From: Lachnoclostridium sp. | GTDB lineage: Bacteria > Bacillota > Clostridia > Lachnospirales > Lachnospiraceae | Length of the DNA stretch: 13,927 nt | Reading direction: 5' to 3' | Assembly: GCA_003445895.1 (NCBI GenBank) | Contig: DMCD01000120.1 | Span: 2,742-16,668, forward strand | Shown: positions 7,463 through 13,927 of the stretch, in pieces | How the letters are laid out: each line of letters opens with the position of its first letter | How positions within the stretch are numbered: the first letter of the stretch is position 1 | Notes under the pieces: model-generated | Told to the model about the DNA's origin: nothing | Seen by the model: only the letters and a program-made list of their open reading frames with translations | Databases searched by the model: none | Made by a program: the position numbers and the translations under genes

Positions 7463-9136
7463 TTGCTTCTTGAACTTCATGTAAAAAACCTGGCTCTGAT
7501 CGACAGCGCCCATGTGGAATTCGGGGAAGGACTCAATATCCTCACCGGAGAAACCGGTGCGGGTAAGTCCGTCATCATCGGTTCCGTGAACATGGCGCTG
7601 GGTCAGAAGGCACCGAAGGAGATGATCCGGCAGGGGGCGGATTACGCCCTGGTTGAGCTGGTGTTTCAGACCGACAGGGAGGAAGTCCTGGAGGCCCTCC
7701 GGGATATCGGAGCGGAGGCGGATGAGGACGGCTGCGTCATCATCTCCCGGCGGATTACCCCCCAGCGGAGCACCAGCCGGGTCAATGACCGGACCGTGAC
7801 TGCGGCCGGACTCCGGAAGGTGACATCCCTTCTTCTGGACATTCACGGGCAGCATGAGCACCAGTCCCTTTTAAACCGGGGAAAGCATCTGGAGATCCTG
7901 GATGAATTCGGCGGGAAGGAGACCTGTGAGCTGAAGCGCCGGGTGGCGGAGGAGTACCGGCATTACCGGGAGCTTCAGAAGGCCATGGAGGACTGCTCCG
8001 GGGATGAGGAGGCGCGCAGGCGGGAAGCGGATTTCCTGACCTTCGAGATTGGTGAGATCGAGGATGCGGCGCTCCTTTCCGGGGAAGAGGAGAAGCTGGA
8101 GATATCCTTCCGCAGAATGTCCAACAGCAGAAAAATCACGGAGAATGTGGAGAGAGCCGCAGCCCTCACCGAAGAAAACGGGTATTCCGCGGCGGTGGGT
8201 GCCATCGAGGAGGCGCTGGCCTACGACGAGAACCTGACCGGCATCCGGGATATGCTCTATGACCTGGATTCCCTGGCGGAGGACCTCCGCAGGGCCCTTT
8301 CGGAATATCTGGAGGATCAGACCTTCGATGAGGAGGAATTCCGGGAGGTGACCGGGCGTCTTGACCTCATCCGGAATCTGGAGCAGAAGTACGGGCGGAC
8401 CGTGGATGACGTGCTGCTGGCGCTGGAGGAGAAGAAGAACCGGCTCGAGGTTCTGTCCCATTTTGACGAGATCCGGGAAAAGACGCAGAAAGAGTACCGG
8501 GAGTCGGAGGAGAAGCTTCGGAAGCTCTGCGAATCTCTGACGGCGGAACGAAAGAAGACGGCGAAGGTTCTTGCGGAAAAGATCCGGGAGAAGCTTCTGG
8601 ATCTGAATTTCCTGGATGTCCGGTTTGAGATGGCCTTTGAGGAGCTGCCTCACTTTACATCGGATGGTCTGGATGCGGCAGAATTCATGATTTCCGCCAA
8701 TCCCGGCGAGCCGGTGCGGCCTCTGGCCATGGCAGCCTCCGGCGGCGAGCTTTCGAGAATCATGCTGGCCATCAAGACGGTGCTGGCGGAGACAGATGAG
8801 ATTCCGACCCTGATTTTTGATGAGATTGATACCGGCATCAGCGGCCGCACGGCCCAGAAGGTGTCGGAGCAGCTGGGAATCATCGCCGGAAAGCACCAGG
8901 TCATCTGCATTACCCACCTGCCGCAGATTGCGGCGATGGCGGATCGTCATTTTGAGATCCGCAAGGATGCCGTCGGCGAAAGAACGGTGACTTCCATCCG
9001 GGAGCTCACCCATGATGAAATGTGCGGAGAACTGGCAAGGCTTCTGGGCGGCGCCGAGATCACCGAGGCGGTTCTGCAGAACGCCCGGGAGATGAAGGCG
9101 CTGGCAGACAGGGAGAAAGCGGCCCATCGTGGATAA
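7463..9136 (+). CDS. recN: DNA repair protein RecN
   Basis: RecN (557 aa) is an SMC-like ATPase that acts early in double-strand break repair, holding DNA ends together in the cytoplasm. Walker A is GETGAGKS (29-36), directly after the conserved HVKNLALID start. A long charged coiled-coil region spans about residues 150-370. The ABC signature AASGGELSRIMLAIK lies near 425-440, Walker B LIFDEIDTGISG near 450-461, and the switch histidine in CITHLPQIAAMAD follows. Start TTG 7463 is chosen by the GGAGG upstream and by comparison with the family N-terminus; no ATG is available nearby. It follows argR by 16 nt and overlaps the next gene by 8 nt. Confidence 0.95.
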   Translation: MLLELHVKNLALIDSAHVEFGEGLNILTGETGAGKSVIIGSVNMALGQKAPKEMIRQGADYALVELVFQTDREEVLEALRDIGAEADEDGCVIISRRITPQRSTSRVNDRTVTAAGLRKVTSLLLDIHGQHEHQSLLNRGKHLEILDEFGGKETCELKRRVAEEYRHYRELQKAMEDCSGDEEARRREADFLTFEIGEIEDAALLSGEEEKLEISFRRMSNSRKITENVERAAALTEENGYSAAVGAIEEALAYDENLTGIRDMLYDLDSLAEDLRRALSEYLEDQTFDEEEFREVTGRLDLIRNLEQKYGRTVDDVLLALEEKKNRLEVLSHFDEIREKTQKEYRESEEKLRKLCESLTAERKKTAKVLAEKIREKLLDLNFLDVRFEMAFEELPHFTSDGLDAAEFMISANPGEPVRPLAMAASGGELSRIMLAIKTVLAETDEIPTLIFDEIDTGISGRTAQKVSEQLGIIAGKHQVICITHLPQIAAMADRHFEIRKDAVGERTVTSIRELTHDEMCGELARLLGGAEITEAVLQNAREMKALADREKAAHRG

Positions 9137-10451
9137 AAAGTATGTTCAGGTATATGACCATTTCAGAAATCTGATCACATCCGGCAGTCTGGCAAAGGGA
9201 AGCCGGCTGCCCTCGGTGCGCAGATGCGCGGAGCAGCTGGGATATTCCGGAACGACCGTGGAGCAGGCCTATATGATGCTGGCGGCCGACGGGTATATCA
9301 TTTCCAGGCCCCGGAGCGGCTTTTACGTGACGGACCTGTTCTCGCCGGAGCGGCAGGCAGGGACGCCGAAGAGACTTCCGGAGCAGCAGAAGACAGCTGT
9401 CCGGTATGACTTTGCCTCCGCCGGCGCAGACCGGGAGAGCTTCCGGTTTGAGGTCTGGCGGCGCTACATGCGAAGCGCCCTGCGGCAGGATATCCGGCTT
9501 TTAAGCTACGGAGAACCCCAGGGAGAGCGGGACCTCCGGGAGGTGCTGGCCCAGTACCTGGAGAAGAACCGGAGTGTCTTCTGCAGCGCGGACAGCATCG
9601 TGGTCGGCGCGGGCACCCAGAGTCTTCTGAACATTCTCTGTCCGCTGATTCCCGACCGGAAGGATGTGATTCTGGCCAATGATTTCTTCCCCCAGGGACA
9701 GCAGACCTTCGAGGATTACGGATTCCGGGTCCGGAGAGGAAGCTCCCTTGCCGGGAGCGCCGAGGGCGCCATCGTCTACATTGCCCCGTCCCAGTTAAGC
9801 CGAAGAAGGCAGGCCATGCCGGTGCGGGAGAGGGCAGCCTTCCTGAAGGAGGCGAAAGCCCGGGGCAATCTTATCATCGAAGATGATTATAACAGTGAAT
9901 TCAGCTACGCCCAGCGGCCGGCGCCCTCCATGCAGGGACTGGCGGAAGGAAAGGGCGTGGTCTATATGGGAACATTTTCCAGACTTCTGCTTCCCTCCAT
10001 CCGACTGAGCTATATGGTTCTGCCGGAGGAGCTTCTGCCCCTTTACCGCGCACGAGCCGGGCGGTACAATCAGACCGCCTCCAAGGCGGAACAGATTGCC
10101 CTCTGCCAGTATATGCGGGACGGCAATCTGGAGAGCCAGATCCGGAAGGCGAGGAAGCGGTACGGCCAGAAGGCGGAGCTTATCTGTCAGGAGATCCGGG
10201 AGGTATTCGGACCTGCGTCAGAGGCTTCTCCCCGGGGCGCGGGATATCTCGTTTCCTTCCGGGCAGGCTGCGGGCTTTCGGCCGAAGAGATCCTCAGACG
10301 GGCCGGGAATGCGGGCATCGCTCTCCGGTGCCGGCCGGTTCCGGGAGAGGAAGAGAGAGAGCCGGAGATTCTTCTGTATCTCGCGGCGATGGAGACAGAA
10401 CGGTACAGGGAGGCGCTGCTTTCTCTACGCAGTGCTTTGCTGTCGGAATGA
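9129..10451 (+). CDS. MocR-type regulator: GntR DNA-binding domain fused to a degenerate aminotransferase domain
   Basis: The protein (440 aa) has a GntR winged helix (about 5-68, KGSRLPSVRRCAEQLGYS and DGYIISRPRSGFYV) joined to a class I aminotransferase fold (about 90-435). In MocR regulators such as GabR, PLP bound to this fold acts as the sensor. Retained landmarks are IIEDDYNSEF (Asp252 and Tyr254, matching GabR Asp279 and Tyr281) and Arg292 (GabR Arg319). The lysine that forms the PLP aldimine (GabR Lys312, in GTFSK) is Arg285 here (GTFSR), at the same 31-residue distance from the tyrosine. The usual PSHQ(F/Y)PxG motif reads PSQLSRRRQ (220-228). It may not form a PLP aldimine. Start is GTG 9129; the nearest purine-rich site is 13 nt away, so coupling to recN by the 8-nt overlap is likely. 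Its target is unknown; nadE is the downstream neighbour. Confidence 0.85.
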   Translation: MDKKYVQVYDHFRNLITSGSLAKGSRLPSVRRCAEQLGYSGTTVEQAYMMLAADGYIISRPRSGFYVTDLFSPERQAGTPKRLPEQQKTAVRYDFASAGADRESFRFEVWRRYMRSALRQDIRLLSYGEPQGERDLREVLAQYLEKNRSVFCSADSIVVGAGTQSLLNILCPLIPDRKDVILANDFFPQGQQTFEDYGFRVRRGSSLAGSAEGAIVYIAPSQLSRRRQAMPVRERAAFLKEAKARGNLIIEDDYNSEFSYAQRPAPSMQGLAEGKGVVYMGTFSRLLLPSIRLSYMVLPEELLPLYRARAGRYNQTASKAEQIALCQYMRDGNLESQIRKARKRYGQKAELICQEIREVFGPASEASPRGAGYLVSFRAGCGLSAEEILRRAGNAGIALRCRPVPGEEEREPEILLYLAAMETERYREALLSLRSALLSE

Positions 10452-10488
10452 TAAATACGACTATGAGAATAACCTGTTGACAGGCACA

Positions 10489-10498
10489 GGAGGAGGAG
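10489..10498 (+). promoter_or_regulatory. Strong ribosome-binding site of nadE
   Basis: GGAGGAGGAG ends 5 nt before ATG 10504. It excludes upstream in-frame starts that would read back into the preceding gene. Confidence 0.8.
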
Positions 10499-10503
10499 AC
10501 GTC

Positions 10504-12414
10504 ATGAGAGACGGATTTGTCCGTATTGCAGCGTCCACACCGGATGTCCGGGTGGCTGATGTGAAGTTTAACTGCGCGCAGATTGCAGAGCAGATTGAGA
10601 AGAACCGGGAGGCCGGCGTCAAGATTCTGGTATTGCCGGAGCTGGCGGTGACCGCCTACACCTGCGGGGAGCTGTTTAACCAGAAGTCCCTTCTGGACGC
10701 GGCTTCGGAAGGCGTGAAGATGCTTGCGGAGTGCACCAGAGGAAGTGATATGGTTGTGTTCGTGGGCGTTCCCTGGTCTTACAGCGGAAAGCTGTATAAC
10801 TGCGCGGCCTGTCTGCAGAACGGCAGACTGCTGGGACTGGTTCCCAAGAAGTGGGTGCCCAACTACGGCGAATTCTATGAGGCCAGATGGTTTACCCCCG
10901 GCTTTGATACCGCCGTGCAGGTGGACTTTGACGGCTATAAGGTTCCCATGGGGAGCCGCATCCTCTTTGCCTGCGAGAATCAGGAGAACCTGATCATCGG
11001 CGCGGAGATCTGCGAGGATGTGTGGGTGCTTGCGCCGCCCAGCATCAGCCATGCGGAGGCGGGAGCCACGGTGATTGTCAACTGCTCGGCCAGCGATGAG
11101 GTGACCGGAAAGAGCGATTACAGAAGAAGCCTGATTTCCGGACAGTCCGCAAGACTTCTGGCCTGCTATGTCTATGCGACGGCGGGTGAGGGAGAGTCCA
11201 CAACGGATCTGGTATTCGGCGGACAGAATATGATCGCGGAGAACGGCACGATCCTTGCCGAGTCGGAGCGGTTTGCCAACGGAACCATCATGGCGGATAC
11301 GGATCTGGAGCGTCTTGAGGGCGAGCGCCGCAGAATGTCCACCTACCAGGAGCGGGGAAGACTGGGATATGAGATTGTAAACTTCCGTCTGGAGGAGACC
11401 GAAGAACCGTTAATCCGTGCCATCGATCCGTCCCCCTTCGTGCCCGGCGATGAAGAGAGCCGCAGCCGCCGCTGTGAGGAGATTCTCACCATCCAGGCCA
11501 TGGGACTGAAAAAACGTCTGGCCCACACCCACTGCACCTGCGCCGTGGTCGGCATCTCCGGCGGTCTTGACTCGACCCTGGCACTGCTGGTGACAGCAAG
11601 AGCCTTTGATATGCTGAATATTCCGCGTAAGAATATCGTGGCTGTGACCATGCCCGGCTTCGGCACCACGGACCGGACCTACAACAATGCCTGCACCCTC
11701 ACAAAGATTCTGGGCGCGGAGCTTAAGGAAGTCAGCATCGTGGATGCGGTGAACATCCACTTCCGGGATATCGGACAGGACAGCAGTGTTCACGATGTCA
11801 CCTACGAGAATTCCCAGGCGAGAGAGCGCACCCAGATTCTGATGGATATCGCCAACCGCTTAAACGGCATGGTCATCGGTACCGGCGACATGTCGGAGCT
11901 GGCGCTGGGATGGGCGACCTACAACGGAGACCACATGTCCATGTACGGCGTGAACGCCGGCGTGCCGAAGACGCTGGTTCGCCATCTGGTGCGTTACTTT
12001 GCCGATACCTGCGGTGAGGAGAAGCTCTCCGCCATCCTTCTGGATGTGCTGGATACGCCGGTGAGCCCGGAGCTTCTGCCGCCGAAGGACGGTCAGATTT
12101 CCCAGAAGACCGAGGATCTGGTGGGCCCCTATGAGCTCCACGATTTCTTCCTGTATTATATCCTGCGGGCGGGATACCGGCCCGGCAAGATTTTCCGGCT
12201 GGCGAAGATTGCCTTTGCCGGAGAGTATGACGATGCGACCATTCTCAAGTGGCTGAAGACATTCTACCGCAGATTCTTCTCCCAGCAGTTCAAGCGTTCC
12301 TGCCTGCCGGACGGCCCGAAGGTCGGTACGGTCACGCTGTCCCCGCGCGGGGACTGGCGCATGCCGTCGGATGCGGTCAGCGCGCTCTGGCTGCAGCAGT
12401 GCGAAAATCTGTAA
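10504..12414 (+). CDS. nadE: Glutamine-dependent NAD+ synthetase
   Basis: This 636-aa two-domain enzyme amidates nicotinic acid adenine dinucleotide to NAD+ using ammonia released from glutamine. The N-terminal nitrilase-type glutaminase has the triad Glu46 (LVLPELAVTAY), Lys115 (VPKKWVPNYGEFYE) and Cys170 (IIGAEICEDVW), close to the positions known for the mycobacterial enzyme. The C-terminal synthetase has the ATP-pyrophosphatase loop SGGLDS (352-357), MPGFGTTDRTYNNA, and GTGDMSELALGWATYNGDH. It is the long NadE form, so it does not depend on free ammonia. ATG 10504 has an excellent ribosome-binding site. The frame reads open back to 10096 inside the regulator gene, but this is not coding. 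It lies 52 nt after the regulator, with no clear promoter between, and is followed by a terminator. Confidence 0.96.
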   Translation: MRDGFVRIAASTPDVRVADVKFNCAQIAEQIEKNREAGVKILVLPELAVTAYTCGELFNQKSLLDAASEGVKMLAECTRGSDMVVFVGVPWSYSGKLYNCAACLQNGRLLGLVPKKWVPNYGEFYEARWFTPGFDTAVQVDFDGYKVPMGSRILFACENQENLIIGAEICEDVWVLAPPSISHAEAGATVIVNCSASDEVTGKSDYRRSLISGQSARLLACYVYATAGEGESTTDLVFGGQNMIAENGTILAESERFANGTIMADTDLERLEGERRRMSTYQERGRLGYEIVNFRLEETEEPLIRAIDPSPFVPGDEESRSRRCEEILTIQAMGLKKRLAHTHCTCAVVGISGGLDSTLALLVTARAFDMLNIPRKNIVAVTMPGFGTTDRTYNNACTLTKILGAELKEVSIVDAVNIHFRDIGQDSSVHDVTYENSQARERTQILMDIANRLNGMVIGTGDMSELALGWATYNGDHMSMYGVNAGVPKTLVRHLVRYFADTCGEEKLSAILLDVLDTPVSPELLPPKDGQISQKTEDLVGPYELHDFFLYYILRAGYRPGKIFRLAKIAFAGEYDDATILKWLKTFYRRFFSQQFKRSCLPDGPKVGTVTLSPRGDWRMPSDAVSALWLQQCENL

Positions 12415-12436
12415 AACCGAAAAATGACAGGACTCC

Positions 12437-12473
12437 CGCGGGGTGCGTGAAATGCGTGCCCCGCCGCGTTTTT
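12437..12473 (+). terminator. Rho-independent terminator after nadE
   Basis: GCGGGG (12438-12443) pairs with CCCCGC (12459-12464). The stem continues inward through C-G and G-U pairs to a short AAA loop, and is followed by T5 at 12469-12473. It lies 23 nt after the nadE stop and ends the long gene run. Confidence 0.8.
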
Positions 12474-12498
12474 GCACGCAGTGAACACTCTTTGTATA

Positions 12499-12522
12499 TT
12501 TTGACCGAATGATTTGTCAAAA
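12499..12522. repeat. Perfect 7-bp inverted repeat TTTTGAC-N10-GTCAAAA
   Basis: The arms TTTTGAC (12499-12505) and GTCAAAA (12516-12522) are exact reverse complements with a 10-nt spacer. A further GTCAA copy lies at 12535-12539. It sits about 90 nt upstream of the -35 box. It could be a regulator site or chance in AT-rich DNA. Confidence 0.5.
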
Positions 12523-12563
12523 AAATCACAGACCGTCAATAACTATGAAAAATAATGGGTAGA

Positions 12564-12591
12564 TTGTGAGAAAATTGAATCTTTTTCACAA
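12564..12591. repeat. Inverted repeat TTGTGA-N16-TCACAA
   Basis: TTGTGA (12564-12569) and TCACAA (12586-12591) are exact reverse complements. The symmetry extends inward by a G-T and three A-T pairs around an 8-nt loop. Its centre is about 66 nt before the predicted transcription start, a position seen for activators. The spacing is too long for a Rex or CRP/FNR site. Confidence 0.5.
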
Positions 12592-12609
12592 ATTTGGTGG
12601 GTGAAATTC

Positions 12610-12637
12610 TTGACAAACCCATGGGAATGAATATAAT
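12610..12637 (+). promoter_or_regulatory. Perfect-consensus sigma-A promoter of the acyl-CoA dehydrogenase gene
   Basis: TTGACA (12610-12615) and TATAAT (12632-12637) both match the consensus fully, with a 16-nt spacer. The predicted start is near 12644, leaving a leader of about 130 nt. It should be a strong promoter unless repressed. Confidence 0.88.
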
Positions 12638-12645
12638 ATTTATCG

Positions 12646-12661
12646 TATACATGTGTGTATA
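12646..12661. promoter_or_regulatory. Candidate operator TATACA-N4-TGTATA at the transcription start
   Basis: TATACA (12646-12651) and TGTATA (12656-12661) are exact reverse complements around TGTG. The site begins 8 nt after the -10 box and so covers the predicted +1 region. A dimeric repressor bound here would block the promoter. The cognate regulator is unknown. Confidence 0.5.
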
Positions 12662-12685
12662 TACAATTAACCCACGTTCCACGAG

Positions 12686-12737
12686 TTGCAGTGCGGCTTT
12701 GGCGCGAAGTCAGATCTGCCGAATGTCGCATTTGTAA
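12686..12737 (+). promoter_or_regulatory. Long imperfect hairpin in the mRNA leader
   Basis: By hand pairing, 12686-12703 pairs with 12718-12737. This gives about 18 base pairs, four of them G-U, with single bulged T residues at 12724 and 12733 and a 14-nt loop (12704-12717). It ends 23 nt before the ribosome-binding site. It lacks a U-tract directly after the stem, so it is not a standard terminator. A role in mRNA stability or control is inferred. Confidence 0.5.
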
Positions 12738-12775
12738 TGATATTTGGAATTTATTTTTTTGGGAGGTTTACTGGT

Positions 12776-13921
<1,146 letters not shown>

Positions 13922-13927
13922 GAATAG

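Larger units (their letters stand above)
12415..12775 (+). other. Intergenic region between nadE and the acyl-CoA dehydrogenase
   Basis: This 361-nt non-coding stretch is AT-rich from about 12480 on, in contrast to its GC-rich neighbours. In order it holds the nadE terminator, a TTTTGAC/GTCAAAA dyad (12499-12522), a TTGTGA/TCACAA dyad (12564-12591), a consensus promoter (12610-12637), a TATACA/TGTATA dyad at the start site (12646-12661), a long imperfect hairpin (12686-12737), a T7 run (12754-12760) and a GGGAGG ribosome-binding site (12761-12766). No protein-coding gene is supported on either strand. Confidence 0.8.

Noticed and set aside
10437..10482. Possible promoter for nadE (TTGACA at 10477-10482, or TTGCTG at 10437)
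   Set aside because: TTGACA has no -10 box at 16-18 nt and is too close to the ATG. The other pair has only a poor -10 (TATGAG) at a 19-nt spacing.
10096..10503. N-terminal extension of nadE
   Set aside because: It is the regulator gene read in another frame. ATG 10504 has a strong ribosome-binding site and gives the normal NadE start.
12472..12500. Second promoter upstream of bcd (TTGCAC-N17-TATATT)
   Set aside because: The -35 matches only half of the consensus and lies in the tail of the nadE terminator. The promoter at 12610-12637 is far better.
12564..12606. Rex, CRP/FNR, CcpA or ArgR operator upstream of bcd
   Set aside because: Half-sites resemble Rex or CRP but spacing does not fit. 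No cre motif is present, and TGAATATAATATTTA at 12628-12642 is a poor, mis-spaced ARG box overlapping the -10.
12686..12775. In-frame extension of the acyl-CoA dehydrogenase from TTG 12686
   Set aside because: It would cover the leader hairpin and the ribosome-binding site. The family begins at MDF, which is ATG 12776.

Overview
The window is a 13.9 kb stretch of low-GC-phylum (Bacillota/Clostridia) chromosome, most like a fairly GC-rich Lachnospiraceae. The gene order nusB-xseA-xseB-ispA-dxs-tlyA-nadK-argR-recN is the conserved Firmicutes block (Bacillus has nusB-folD-xseA-xseB-ispA-dxs-tlyA-ahrC-recN). Here folD is absent and nadK sits between tlyA and argR. An anaerobic butyryl-CoA-dehydrogenase-type gene follows. 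All genes lie on the + strand. The taxonomic call rests on gene order and protein style only.

Layout. (1) 1-447 is the 3' third of guaB (IMP dehydrogenase), cut by the window edge, with a Rho-independent terminator at 488-528. (2) A promoter (TTGCTT-N17-TATAAT, 526-554) starts inside the terminator's U-tract and opens a tightly packed run of eleven genes, 602-12414: nusB, xseA, xseB, ispA, dxs, tlyA, nadK, argR, recN, a MocR/GntR-type regulator and a glutamine-dependent nadE. Gaps are 52 nt or less. Several junctions overlap (xseA/xseB 16 nt, xseB/ispA 1 nt, dxs/tlyA 4 nt, tlyA/nadK 4 nt, recN/mocR 8 nt), so translational coupling is likely. A GC-rich hairpin with T5 (12437-12473) ends the run. 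(3) A 361-nt AT-rich intergenic region holds several inverted repeats, a perfect-consensus promoter (TTGACA-N16-TATAAT) and a roughly 130-nt leader with a perfect dyad at the transcription start and a long imperfect hairpin. (4) 12776-13921 is an acyl-CoA dehydrogenase of the butyryl-CoA dehydrogenase type, in a visibly different codon dialect (no CGG arginine codons).

Functions. The run joins transcription antitermination (nusB), DNA repair (exonuclease VII, RecN), isoprenoid precursor synthesis (dxs, ispA), rRNA methylation (tlyA), arginine control (argR) and NAD(P) synthesis (nadK, nadE). The MocR-type protein between recN and nadE is the least ordinary coding gene. The lysine that should hold PLP is an arginine and the usual His-containing PLP motif is lost, so it may be a regulator whose aminotransferase domain no longer forms a PLP aldimine.

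I see no mobile element, CRISPR array, tRNA or rRNA, and no clear undescribed multi-gene system. The observations most worth a second look are the MocR active site, the regulatory architecture ahead of the acyl-CoA dehydrogenase, and the probable CTG start of dxs.
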